Assembly: GCF_050947875.1 (NCBI RefSeq)
Contig: NC_134569.1
Span: 203,850,127 to 203,914,126, forward strand
Reading direction: 5' to 3'
Length of the DNA stretch: 64,000 nt
From: Dermacentor variabilis
Taxonomy: Eukaryota; Arthropoda; Arachnida; Ixodida; Ixodidae
The number at the start of each line of letters is the position of its first letter. The stretch's first letter is position 1. The translations under genes and the position numbers were made by a program. Shown here piece after piece: positions 11,391 to 22,070 of this stretch. Below the pieces are notes generated by a model, which worked only from the letters and a program-made list of their open reading frames with translations, was not told the DNA's origin and searched no databases.

Positions 11391-13690
11391 CAAACACGAC
11401 TACTTGGGGGTGGTCGGGGCAGAAGTACGGACGCCACCTTCGCAGGTCTCCTGGGAAGGCCGGCGTTGATGGGTTGTATCCCTTTTATATTATCAGCCGG
11501 CGGGATCCGCGGCAGGCCCTTCGACGCGGAAACAAACGCCCATAAGACGCTGCGCGGAACCGGTCGCGCAGGAACACGAACAAAGGGGGTGTTTAGTACG
11601 CCGCCCAAGCTCAGACCTATTTCAGGAGAAAAGGCCCAGACACCATACCTGCAAAATGTTTGTCAGCTTGGGTCCTGCCTTGGCTGATCTCCAAAGGGTA
11701 GCCTTAAACGCGACGAGAGAAACAAAAAATCACGAACTCGTGGCTAAGATAAACATGCAAGGAAGTTCTCTATTCGAGTGAGATATGGGCAAGGTAACTT
11801 TCATTCTATATTTACGGATTAATTCGGTACGTTTAAAAGCAAATATTCGAGTAGCTTGCGTGCTGCTCGTTAATTTATGCACAATGATACACGGCAGGCC
11901 ACCGCTCGCCTGCTTTAAAATAACTAAACAAAAGAAGGTAAATTTGATAGAAATGCGTTAAAGTTTTCGGTGAAGACGTGCCACCGGGCCTAAAGTGCAT
12001 AGTGTGCCGGTATTCACGCATTCACAGGGCGTCACAAGTGCAGACGGCCAGCCAGCTCGTCAATCGCCTGGCGTTCGTTGCGGCGTGTAAATAGACACGT
12101 GCTTTCGAACCGCACTAACCCGCCCCAGTCGATGAAGGTCTAGGTATATACTGAGAACCGCCATCCCCTCAGCAAAAGAAGCACATTACCACACTTCTAG
12201 GACTACATCCCGGGGACTACACATGCTTCTTTGTTTAGGTTGAAGTTTTGCGTTGTACGGACTGCATGTGGTAAAATTTTTTAAGCTCATTGGTACGCGT
12301 AAGAAATACGTGAAAAAGAAAATGTAGCCTCCTACACTGCGCTTGCAACTTCTCTCACCGCGTTAAACAATGTCAATTAATATACTCGACTGCGTACTAC
12401 TGGCAAAACCAATATAGCAATAAAAGGCGAGGGGGGTGGAGGCGAGGTATCCAAGTTTATTTGCCATGACGTTTTCTCGACATTTGCGCGACTCACAATC
12501 GGTGAAGAAGTGTGCGAAGGATCAGCGCCTCATAGCAAGGCAAACGGCTCAGAAAGGGAACAGAATATTTTTTTTGGAAACAGCCCACACTGGCGCTGAC
12601 TCTCACCTGAATGAAAGATATTGCAACATAAGCGAAATAACTCTTTTTTTGTTGTTGTTGTTGTGATACCGCACATAATTTTAAATATCGCCTATGGCAG
12701 GTATCGTACTTCTAGTATTTATGCTGCAATGACTTGAAGCGCCGGACATTACTGGCACGGAAAATTCAAATGCGTAACGCACGAACATTTAGTAATTAAC
12801 TTGTTTCATTGATTACATCATGGCACACGTCGCATTTAACGAATTGTAGCCGGTGAGTTTGCAGGGCATATGCACTGCGAATGAATTGCAAAGATCGCAC
12901 GGATTTCGATATTATGCGTCGTGATGCTCGCGGTAAAAATGCATTACTATTATGCCACTAACCTCTTTTAAAAAACAGCCGTTTTAATACCAAAAAAGTA
13001 GCTGGAAGGCCCATGTATTTCGTTGCATAGTTTGGGAATGCATATCACGACAGTGGTGTCCGCTTGAAATTTGCTTTCAAGTGGATATGCTTTGCGAACT
13101 CGGTGGATGGAAGTCTCAAATTTTGATATACACCTTTACGCAATTAATTTAAAAAATGTAATTGCGAATTTTCATTAATTATTCGATTATGCATTTCAAT
13201 TTATCGTAGGAGTAATGTCCGCCTCTTTGAGTAATCCATCTCAATGACACAATTACGCAATCTGTCACAGACAATTTTTAAACATTATGTGTGCAAAAAG
13301 AAACAAAAAAAGAAACGACATATGCACACCGAAAAAAAAAATGATTCGTACATCGATGTCTAGACGTCACTTCTATTAAACCGAAATTTACCCTTGTGCA
13401 AATATAGTCGGGGAAATGCGATACGCTTCTGGCTGCTGCATGTCCAAAACAGACGATCTGAATAGAATCAAGCGATGCGGCGTCGCCAGACGACGCTGAA
13501 ACCCGCCTTGTTGTTCGACCGTCTGGGTTGGAACAAAGATGGGCTTCATTTCAAGCCTGTGGGCGCAACATGGGCGCTCCAAATTCTGCACGAGACCATC
13601 CTGTTGTGCTCGGCCAGGGGAGAACCGAGATGTAAACTTAGCGGCAGACGGCGTGCCGAGGTTAGAGGTTGCCCTGGATTGGAGCACCAT
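11391..13690. other. No gene recognised
   Basis: No coding family, RNA or clear repeat seen over 2.3 kb. Short homopolymers occur near 12640 and 13330. Confidence 0.4.
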
Positions 13691-13696
13691 CGAGGG

Positions 13697-13722
13697 GTGC
13701 GTGCGTGCGTGCGCGCGTGCGT
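13697..13722. repeat. GTGC/GCGC simple repeat
   Basis: 26-bp alternating GTGC/GCGC tract with Z-DNA potential. A 14-base G run follows at about 13817-13830. Confidence 0.85.
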
Positions 13723-13967
13723 AACACTAACACCTACATACTGCGCATATCTTTACATGGTGCGCACAGTTTATTTGCGGCAATAATAGCAGTTTCCTTT
13801 CTTTTTCTTTTTTTGTGGGGGGGGGGGGGGTGCACGCAGCAGTACCCAAGGGTCGCGTTCCACATATGCATGCTGCGCTATCGACGTGAAGTGAAGGAAG
13901 AAAATGGACATTCACGTGCGAAGCACGCGGTATGTTATGGAAACGCTGTATAGCGAGGGACTCCGTC

Positions 13968-14577
13968 GCGCGCGAGCTGTTGTGACTCTCGTTTCGCGCA
14001 GCGCACCATTTTGCGCGTCGTGCACAAGGACACATGACTACCGGTATAATTGGGTGCTACGCGAATACTGAGGCGGACAAGCGGATCGCAGAGCATGATC
14101 ACGCACTGGAACACGGTAGAAAATTGCACAGTTTCGGTACCTGCGCACGTGACCGCACGACCGTGGGAAAAAGCAGACGAAGCGGAAGTACATGGCTCTT
14201 GCTTCGGTGCGAAGTAAAGCAAGAAACACGCAGGCATTGGCTTTGTGTGTTTTATGTATTCTCTAAACTTCAATTAGTCAATTCAAGCAACAGATCACGC
14301 AAATGACAGATGTTGCCTTCAATAATTCTCGAAGTCACGTGTCTTGAAGATTGACGTCACACAGCGGACACGAGTAAGTAGGCGCCGGGACGCGAGTATG
14401 TCAGCGTCCGGCTTGAAGCGCGGTCGCCGCGAGGGAAAGGGAAAACGGCGTTCGGATTGAAATTTCAGACCTTTCCGCGGCGCGTAGCGATGTAATACTT
14501 TGCAAACGCGATCGTAAGCGCGCATTGTATGCTCTGCGCCTGTCAGCTCAAAGTGGCCAGACCTGGTGAGGGGCCCT
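13968..14577 (-). mobile_element. TTAA-type MITE, truncated copy
   Basis: Reverse-complement relative of the element at 23684-24603. Read on the minus strand from 14577 it starts AGGGCCCCTCACCAGGTCTGG and has matching blocks as far as the GCGCGAGCTGTTGTG segment near 13975, beyond which similarity to the other copy stops. A TTAA abuts the outer end (14578-14581), and that TTAA lies inside a Ruka SINE. The remainder of the element and the other half of the SINE are missing on the left, so a deletion or rearrangement followed insertion. Confidence 0.6.
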
Positions 14578-14581
14578 TTAA

Positions 14582-14735
14582 CGTGCACCTAAATCCAGAC
14601 ACACGGCCATTTTTTGCATTTGGCCCCGAAAGAAATGCGGCCGCCGAGACCGGGATTTGCTCCCGCGACCTTGTGCACACGCACGGATGCGCAACACCAC
14701 AACCACAAAGCAACCACGGTGGGTACGCCGGTTTT
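14582..14735 (-). mobile_element. Ruka SINE, partial (tRNA-related half)
   Basis: On the minus strand it shows the CACCGTGGTTGCTTTGTGG A-box region, a B-box-like GGTCGCGGGAGCAAATCCC, then CGGCGGCCGCATTTC and GGATTTAGGTGCACGTTAA, all typical of the tick SINE Ruka. It ends exactly at the internal TTAA where the neighbouring MITE begins. Confidence 0.75.
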
Positions 14736-16265
14736 CACATAAGGACATAAGTGCATATCTATTTTGATTCGTTAAACATGAAAAGAAAGGTAAGCTTGGC
14801 CACGCCGGCTAGGCCAAAAAAAAAAATCACACGTATGGAATAGAATAAAAAGAATGGATAATGAATATACAAAGCACTGTCAAATGTTTATAACTAAATG
14901 ACAAAAAAATAAAAAGAGCAAGCCCAGAGATCACAAACCAAATAAGCAAAAATGTTATTAGACTGCAAGCATGCACACTCGTAAGCACAATTGTTTAGAA
15001 CGATCGAACGCCGTCCACCGTTAACGCCTTGCTCGAGATATCTTGCATCTGCGCATGCGCAGCGCCACTGGTGGCACTGCGTCACTCTTTTACGCCTTAC
15101 CGGCTGCCCAGGCTCCAACAGCTGCAATCATCGGCGATCGCCGGTGAAGGCGACACGTTGTGCTTTCAGTGGAGCGCGCCCGACACGTGTTACCTGTGGC
15201 CCTTGCTCGGCGGCCACGCGGCGCCCAACGCCGGCGATCACAGCTGTTGAGGCCTAGGTAAGACTAACAAGACGAAGAGATTACTGTCGTTCCAGAAGTA
15301 AAGGGTAGGGGGGCCGCACGATCAGTGCTTAGACCCTTAGACGCCTGCTATCTAGAACCAAGCGTTATCGGTTGAAGGTGCCAGCTCTATGGTGCTAGTA
15401 GGGCCCAAAGAACGGCGTTCGAGCGCTGCAGACAAGCGTGCTGACTACAGGTAGTCGAAGACAGAGGAAATTGAAAATGCACGTTAACTGCCGCTGAAAA
15501 GGAATTTCTCAGTTCACTGTCAGCGAGGTAAACTCGTAGAGCCTCAACAGCCAATGCCAGTTTGCTGAAGCACGACGAGGGTCCACGCACTTGATCTGCA
15601 CCGTGAGTTCAACTGGTACGTTCACGCAGCCTGCAGCAGCACGTCCGAATATCGTCAAGCTAAAAACCCCTTCTTTTGCGGCAACCAGTCCCGCAACAGC
15701 ATTTGCATCTCGCATCGAATCTTATCGACCGTCAGTCGATCAGAAAAGGCTTCTGGCTTTATGATTTCAAAGCATTCCGGCAAAGGTAACGGGACCGTTC
15801 AATGCAGTCGACTCCACGCTGTCGACTTGTCGCTTCTATGAAGTACCTGTATGACTATCTGGATCGCATTGCGCCAGCGTGAACAATTACCGCATCTATT
15901 GCGAGCCACATTAGGCGCATTAGGACATTTATTTCGCACTGCACCGCTTCAACTTGGTGATACACCCGTCCGCCACAGAAAGACGGAACACGTAGCCGCT
16001 TGACTACGTGGCTGTTCGATTTGCAGACGTAACTATTGCAAAGGTAGAGGACTCATTTGATCTACATTTCCATATCAAAAAGCTTAGCATGAAAGTAAAG
16101 GATGACATTTAACCGAAAAGTAGAAGGGAAAAAAATTAAAAATTAAAAAATTAAGGAAAAGCACAAGTTGCCGCAGGAGGGAGCCCAACCCGTAACCTCC
16201 GCATTAGTGCTGCGGAGTTACCACTCCGGATTTGGAATGAATCCGGTATAATTCCACATTTTCGC
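14736..16265. other. No gene recognised
   Basis: Contains an NRF1-like palindrome CTGCGCATGCGCAG near 15049-15062 within a locally GC-rich stretch (15000-15260), but no exon can be supported. Confidence 0.35.
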
Positions 16266-16365
16266 TACTCCAGGGGAATGGGAATGGAATGGCTATAACG
16301 CTTGAAGGAATAGAATGGGAATGATGCGTCTTTTGCCCGGAATGGAATGGGAATGGAATTACGTA
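16266..16365. repeat. Degenerate GGAAT pentamer repeat
   Basis: Repeated GGGAATGGAATGG words with interruptions over about 100 bp, just upstream of the P-type element. A 7-bp-stem inverted repeat (CCGGATT/AATCCGG) lies at about 16226-16246. Confidence 0.7.
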
Positions 16366-16757
16366 TTTTTCCGAAAATGGTGCGCTTTTTCGTCTACACG
16401 ATGTTTTTTCTCAAAATATGCCGAAGAAGCAACCAGCCCAAGTTCAAACAATAGTCAGTCAGAGCCTTGAATTTAACAATAAAGCAGTATCTTTTAAATG
16501 GCTTGGCTGATTACAAGCACGGTAAATTTATAAGCAACGCGCCTACTAAAATTCTCTCCTTATAGACTGAGTTGCTCCGAAGTTTGTCTCGATTCTTCGC
16601 GTAACCGCGGCTCCATGCCTTTGGCATCCGTCGTGAGGAACTACGGCTAAAACCCCTCAATTTTACAAAAGTAGCGCCATTCTTAGATCTTTCCTCCACC
16701 CCGCTCACCCTGGCGCGTCCTCCTCCACCTCCCCTGTCGCCCCAGCCTCCTCCGCTC

Positions 16758-16865
16758 CCCCATTGGCCAATCTGTGTCACGTGGAAGCTGGCGCCGCGCT
16801 TTTGTATATATTTGTCATTCCAGCGTGGAGCAGGCGCCGCGCTTTTGTATATTTTTTTCTTTCCA
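16758..16865 (+). promoter_or_regulatory. Putative transposon promoter (CCAAT palindrome, TATA-like)
   Basis: ATTGGCCAAT (16762-16771), a palindromic CCAAT box, is followed by two TTTTGTATATTT motifs. A 43-bp internal duplication (GGCGCCGCGCTTTTGTATAT starting near 16790 and 16833) has doubled the TATA-like segment. It lies 110-210 bp before the THAP ATG. The CCAAT palindrome is conserved in copy 2 near 35860. Confidence 0.45.
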
Positions 16866-16971
16866 GCGCGCGCCGACCTCCATTGTTGGGCCTGGGCGAC
16901 GAAAGTACGGCAGGCGCACTGACGGGGTGCGTTAGCGTAATAGAATGTGCAGGGCCGAGAACTTAATTGCG

Positions 16972-17140
16972 ATGCCATGCTGCTGCGCCTTCGGTTGCCG
17001 CAACAGACACAGCGAGGGCAAAAAGCTGTTTGCTTAGCCGTCCAGCGGGCGCAACGCAAAAAGAAGTGTGGATTCGCAGGATCGGGCGGTCTGACTTCGA
17101 GGAAGTGGCAAAGAACGCACGGCTTAGTGAAGTAAGGGCC
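16972..17140 (+). pseudogene. THAP zinc-finger exon of P-type transposase, broken
   Basis: ATG at 16972 opens MPCCCAFGCRNRHSEGKKLF, a good match to the start of THAP (C2CH) DNA-binding domains: paired Cys, GC-NR, then KKLF. The frame then hits TAG at 17035. Shifting by one base resumes a THAP-like second half with KEVWIRRIGRSDFEE and ARLSEVRA. In intact THAP domains this last block is LC-x-x-HF; here the Cys is Ser and the His is Arg, so the zinc site is lost as well. A donor-like GAA/GTAAGG follows immediately, as if the exon ended there. Upstream are the TATA-like motifs, downstream no further transposase. It probably once bound the element's own ends. Confidence 0.7.
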
Positions 17141-18122
17141 ACGGCTACTCACAACCTCTTATTTTGAGCCTAGTTCACGCCTTCCGCCTCGAAAAAGTGT
17201 GTGTTCATGCTCTGCGTGGTTTTTAGCGCGTTGTCTGACTTTTTTTTTTTTTCGAATGTGCTCTCTGTTTCATGTAGTTTCGTCTTGCGGTGAAATGCAC
17301 GCATCTGCAGCTGGCCTGTGACATAAAAGCGACTTTATTCAGGGTGTGTTTTGAGCTCCACCAGAAGTTAGCACATTCTCGACGCTTTTGCAAGGCTCAC
17401 TATGACTTACGATGCAGTCTTTTAGCTTCGAATGTACGCCCGCATGTATTGATTTGGTTTGCGGTGATTAACGTTTTTAACGTTCCGAAGCGACTAAAGC
17501 TAGGATGGAGGTCGTAGTGGATGGCTCCGGATAACTTTATCTAGCTCGCCTGGTGATGTTTAACGTGCACTTTGATCGTAGAGTCGTACGTGGGCCGGTA
17601 AATTCCTCGTTGGCGTTTCATAACACTCGCGCGCTAGCGCTGCTTCAGAAGTTGGCGCCTCGGCGCGATTGTATTTCTTCAATAAATTTTATTTACTAGT
17701 TGTAACAACTTGTCATTATTTCGTATTATTGACGGCGCCTCCAGGGCACCAAAGCGGCAACGGGAACACCAAAGCTAGAACCAGGGCTGGATGGGGCTCG
17801 CCGAAGCCTGTGCATGCCAAGGGGGTATAAGATCGCGGACAGCCAATTTTGTATGCGAACACTCCCTGCGACGCCTGCATTAGTGTAATGTTACGTGCTC
17901 TTCAGAGGCCTCCGTTAGCCATTACATGTGCACTCCTGGAGCAGTACTTGTAAAAAAAAAAACAATATATCGTCACGATTACCAAAGCACCCCGCAATGA
18001 AAAAAACGGCCCTGTTGCCAGGCATTGCTGACCGCACACAGCCGGAATCTCTCACGCGCCGACCGAACAAAAGTGTCCTGCAGGTACGTGAATGAACCTA
18101 CGAAACCACGTACACATACTTT

Positions 18123-18362
18123 AATAATAATAATATTTGGGGTTTTACGTGCCAAAACCACTTTCTGATTATGAGGCACGCCGTAGTGGAGGACTCCGGA
18201 AATTTTGACCACCTGGAGTTCTTTAACGTACACCTAAATCTAAGCACACGGGTGTTTTCGCATTTCGCCCCCATCGAAATGCGGCCGCCGTGGCCGGGAT
18301 TCGATCCCGCGACCTCGTGCTCAGCAGCCCAACACCATAGCCACTGAGCAACCACGGCGGGT
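18123..18362 (-). mobile_element. Ruka SINE, full length
   Basis: Minus-strand SINE. The tRNA-like head has an A box (TGGTTGCTCAGTGG) and a B box (GGATCGAATCC). Then come CGGCGGCCGCATTTCGATGG, the AGTCCTCCACTACGGCGTGC block, AAAACCCC and an ATT-repeat tail. A perfect 12-bp target duplication TACACATACTTT bounds it (18111-18122 and 18363-18374). The same site without the SINE exists at 38061-38072 in the second P-type copy (TACGCATACTTT), confirming the insertion boundaries. Such SINEs are transcribed by RNA polymerase III and moved by a LINE. Confidence 0.92.
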
Positions 18363-18763
18363 TACACATACTTTCACGCTGTCAACACCTGAAACTTTGG
18401 TAATTGCGCGCGTGTTTGAGTACACCGTGTGCTTGCGTCGTGTTTCAGCAACACGAACTCTCAACGTCGCGCGCTTTACGCCTTAAATACGCCTTCAATA
18501 ATGGTCATTTTCTCTATTTCTTCCGCAATTCCAACTCGAAATTCTAAAGGCCAGTTACCGACTGACGAAGAAAGATCTCGATTGAAAAAACTGCTCCGCA
18601 GGGCTCGAACGAACTTTTCTGCGGATTTCCTCCCGTAGCGTATTAGCCGTCGTCTGCTACGACAGGCCCACCACCGGTGGCGCCACCGTCGAGGCCGCGC
18701 CGAGCGGAGGAGGAGGGAAGCGAATGGCGCTACTTTGGGAGATTGAGGGGCTTTAACTACGGC

Positions 18764-19429
18764 AAGACATGCTCGCCTCCCCCCCTTACGCCTTGTGATA
18801 TATACCTCGGCGGCGCCTGCTGTCTCCCCGCCTTTCGCTTCTTTGTTTTTGCTTGTCAACGCACATTCGAAAAAGCGCTTCTTTAAGTTGTGATGCGTAT
18901 TGGCGCTGGCGCGATGCTTGTGTTCACTGCAAGCTTTCGGACACACCAGCGTGCTGTCTCACTTCATATTAACCGCCACCCCTCCAACCCTTTTGCAATA
19001 CTGTACCCCTTGTCTACATACACGGACGCCTTTAAGCTGTTTCACATGGCGCGATTGGGGCGAAAGAAATCGTTCTGCCATGCACGTCGCAGAGCTATTT
19101 CCGCTGACAGCTTTCACATGCGTTTGCGGCAGCGCGATATCCGTCGCAGCGATGCGCAAGGTTGCCGCCTGCTCACAAAGTATCCCTGCCTGCGTTAAAT
19201 AAGAAAACATGGAAACTAGTCGAATATTCGAATTCTCCTATTTTTATTCGGTCATAGAACAGGTACATCATTTTTAACGTCCAAAGCGTTGCGACTTTAC
19301 GGCAGCTTGCAGATAGGGTGAGTGACGCGCTGCACAACAGCGCAACTACGATCGTGCGGCTTGTGCGGCGTCGGTGGGGTGTGTCCGTTTAGTACACTCC
19401 AGTTTCGTTGTTACTACGGGAGCCACAGC
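18764..19429. other. No gene recognised
   Basis: Short overlapping open frames in several phases but no family match. Confidence 0.4.
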
Positions 19430-20275
19430 TCAGCGTCGGCAGTCATGATGACGATAACGACGTTACGCAGACGCGGTGACGCAAACGGGCCCCATGAAAT
19501 GGTGAGGTCGAAATCGTGATGCAGACGCGGTGTTTCTTAGTCATCCCAAATATGATGTTCTTACTCTAATCATTGTAGATTCTTCTGGCATAGCCACCGA
19601 CACGGTTCATCCGCAATTCAGTGACTTCGAGCTGTGCATTCTTGACTTTTTTTTTACTTGAAATCAACATCCTGCTTGAACACCCCCAAGAGTTTTCAAC
19701 CGCAAGCTCCTCAACATATGCCCCACCATCGACACCTCTTTAAAGGTTAATAGTTTGATAGTGCTCACGGACCAGGAGCCTCTCGTGTGCATGCGTCAAA
19801 CCAATTCCTCGAAGTGCGTCGCTCGGGAGCGTAGCGAGTTGCACTGCGTGTCCGAGTTTTCTGGACATATGGTAAATTAGGGTGGCAATAATGCTGTTGC
19901 GCGCACACTCCATGACAGGTACCCTAAGCTCCCCTACCCAATCTCCAGATTGGCAGAGCCTCTCAGGCTACGGCTGTTCGAGGAGTTTCACTACTGATGG
20001 CGGGTGGAAGTTTCAATCCTGCCAATTTATGGCCAGCGCACATCTCACTACCATTCACTGCCGAACCACGGGTCACCACCCATGTGCCAAAGGAATAAGA
20101 AGGGATACTTCTATCACGACTCTTGCGATTGATGCGGTGCGCGATCTTCTCAACGATGTAACTTGTATAACGAAGGATTCATTCTGTTCCAGTTCTATTG
20201 CGAGTGGTGCGGTGCGCGGCCTTTCCAACGAAATCACCTGTATAACAAAGCATTAATTCTGTCCCAGTTCTGTTA
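19430..20275. repeat. Segmental duplication, copy 1
   Basis: From TCAGCGTCGGCAGTCATGAT onward this stretch matches 22071-22935 at a constant offset of about 2640 bp, with scattered substitutions and small indels. Shared landmarks are GGGCCCCATGAAATGG, GACACCTCTTTAAAGGTTAA and the first two units of the 75-bp array. No coding function recognised. Confidence 0.85.
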
Positions 20276-20690
20276 CGAGTGGTTCGGTGTGCGACCATTC
20301 CAACGAAGTGGCCGGTATAACGAAGGAATGCTTCTGTCCCGGTTCCATTGCGAATGGTTCGGTCCGCGACCTTTCCACGGAAGTGACCTGTTTAACAAAG
20401 GAATACTTCTGTCCCGGTTTTATTGCGAGTGGTGCGATGCGCGACCTTTACAACGAAATCACCTGTATAACGGAGGAATACTTCTGTCCCGGTTCTATCT
20501 CGAGCGTTTCCGTGCGCGACCTTTCCAACGAAGTGACCTGTATAACGAAGGAATACTTCTGCCCCAGTTCTGTTGCGAGCGGTGCGGTGCGCGACCTTTA
20601 CTGCGATATCACCTGTATAACAAAGGAACACTTCTGTCCCGGTTCTATTGCGAGTGGAGCGGAGCGCGACCTATCGCTTGCCCGTTTGCT
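20125..20690. repeat. 75-bp tandem array, about 7.5 units
   Basis: Units start at 20125, 20200, 20275 and so on every 75 bp, each with GCGCGACCTTTCCAACGAA, CCTGTATAACGAAGGAATAC and TTCTGTCCCGGTTCTATTGC. As 75 is a multiple of three, several frames stay open: one predicts a 25-residue repeat ending ITKEYFCPGSIASGAVRDL, another one with LLSRFYCEWCGARPFQR. The duplicated copy at 22760-22935 has only about two units, so the array expanded here or contracted there. Confidence 0.9.
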
Positions 20691-21362
20691 CTCTAATCCA
20701 CGCGGCTCTTTTCCGCAAGAAGTTGGCGTGATGAAATTAGGAAATGTACAGACATCACATGCACGTACAGATACAGATGCAACACTGTCAGTGCCTGTCA
20801 TTCGTCATTATGCGTGTGTTTGGGGATCCTTTCACTAGGCCAACTGGAGTCCGTGTGTATGTGCCATTAAGTACTTGCTGCTCTTCATTGATCCGATGAC
20901 CTCACCTAGTTTTCTGAAAAACCTGCGCCATCACTGCGGTAGAAGTTTACATTATTTGTGCCTTTTACTCGTTTTTAAAAAACGGTGCTTCGCTTTAACA
21001 TAAACAATCGCGCCTATAAAGTACAACCTATTAAATCGCTCTAGTTTTCATGAATGATTGCATTGACCTTGCATCATTATCAGCGCATGAAAACGCTTCG
21101 TTCTGCATGATTTCCTGTGAGGATTACGCTCGTTCACGTTGCGTTTTTTTAAACGTTATATACCAGCGTCACAAACGTCGCCGACACCCTCGAATAACAC
21201 TTATTGCCAGATACGAATAGTATCGACAAATACATTTTCTTTATTGCCTAATGCACCGTACCGTCGAGCTTACTTATTGATCACATTACCCTGCCTTGCT
21301 TCCCACTTCGGCCATCATACCAACGCAAATCATATGAGATAGTTGAAACCCTGCACTTACAC
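20691..21362. other. No gene recognised
   Basis: Lies between the tandem array and a tRNA-derived SINE. Nothing supportable. Confidence 0.4.
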
Positions 21363-21551
21363 CCTTCGGGGTAGCGCAGTGGCTTGGGGGTTGCGCGACT
21401 GTGAAGCAGTGGGACGGGTTCGAAGCCCGGCCCGGAAGGTCGCGAACAAATGGAGGAAGTAAGCGAAAACCCTCTTGTAAACACCCTGCAGACCTCCACT
21501 GCAGGGCTGTTTGAAGGATAAGGTTGGGTCGGGATGTTTTTTTTTTTTTTT
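21363..21551 (+). mobile_element. tRNA-derived SINE, distinct from Ruka
   Basis: Begins with a tRNA-like segment: A box GGGTAGCGCAGTGGCTTGGG, B box GGGTTCGAAGCCC, and acceptor-like ends CCTTCGG and CCGGAAGG. An unrelated body follows with CTGCAGACCTCCACTGCAGG, then an oligo-T end (about 21536-21551). The anticodon-arm region folds poorly, so I read it as a SINE, not a working tRNA. No clear target duplication. Confidence 0.6.
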
Positions 21552-21556
21552 ATTCC

Positions 21557-22070
21557 TAGCTTTTCTTTCCCTCCTCTACGCACTTTCCGAATGCAGCTGT
21601 ATCTGCCTCAACGCTACAACTTGGACTACTGTGCATGCACACGAAAAGACAACTTGGGTGAATGGGTATTTAGATTTAGGCACGTGCAGTAGGGTAAGCT
21701 GGCGGGCAAGGAAGTTGTGCCAATCATCGTGTACAATTGAGGGAACCAATTGCGTTCACAGCCTTCGGCAATCCACACTGCTTTTTGCGGAGGGAACGCT
21801 TGGAATTCCCGGCAGCGCCACTAGATAGCGCAGTGCGTATGGAAAGATGCGCGAGTTGGGAGCGCCGTGCTCGCATGGCGCGTTTCACTCCGTTCGCACT
21901 CACCTGCACAGCCTTGCATTTCGGAGGCCACGGGAGGCTACGCGGCGGCGGCGGTAGAGGGCGCCAGGTGTTCTTCGGGAAGCGCGCAAGGGGAATGCCG
22001 CTGCGCTACTCGCCTGATGCATAACCCGGCTTCGCCGCCGCAATTGCTTCTGTCGCTATGCTTAGACACA
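21557..22070. other. No gene recognised
   Basis: GC-rich from 21800 to 22030. The word ATTTCGGAGGCCAC at about 21918 recurs at about 22930, just where duplication copy 2 ends, which may mark the recombination that made it. Confidence 0.35.

Larger units (their letters stand above)
16648..18755 (+). mobile_element. P-superfamily (THAP) DNA transposon, non-autonomous, copy 1
   Basis: The ends are terminal inverted repeats: TAAAACCCCTCAAT at the left, and TAAAGCCCCTCAAT when the right end is read in reverse. Similarity continues inward through AAAGTAGCGCCATTC. A perfect 8-bp target duplication ACTACGGC flanks it (16640-16647 and 18756-18763), the length made by P elements. Inside, from the left, are a promoter-like region, a broken THAP-domain exon (16972-17140), about 1 kb without recognisable transposase, a Ruka SINE (18123-18362) and a GC-rich right arm. 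A second, more damaged copy lies at 35762-39137 in the same orientation. Structure and THAP motif agree on the superfamily. No catalytic core is visible, so it depended on an autonomous relative. Confidence 0.8.

Noticed and set aside
16511..17152. 213-codon minus-strand frame
   Set aside because: Antisense to the P-type left arm and THAP exon; composition-driven.
17512..17565. Possible Ruka SINE fragment (CGTAGTGGATGGCTCCGG ... TTTAACGTGCAC)
   Set aside because: Order resembles Ruka, but it is too short and diverged to call with confidence.
21363..21440. Functional tRNA gene
   Set aside because: A and B boxes are good, but the anticodon arm pairs poorly and the sequence runs into a SINE-like body with an oligo-T end.
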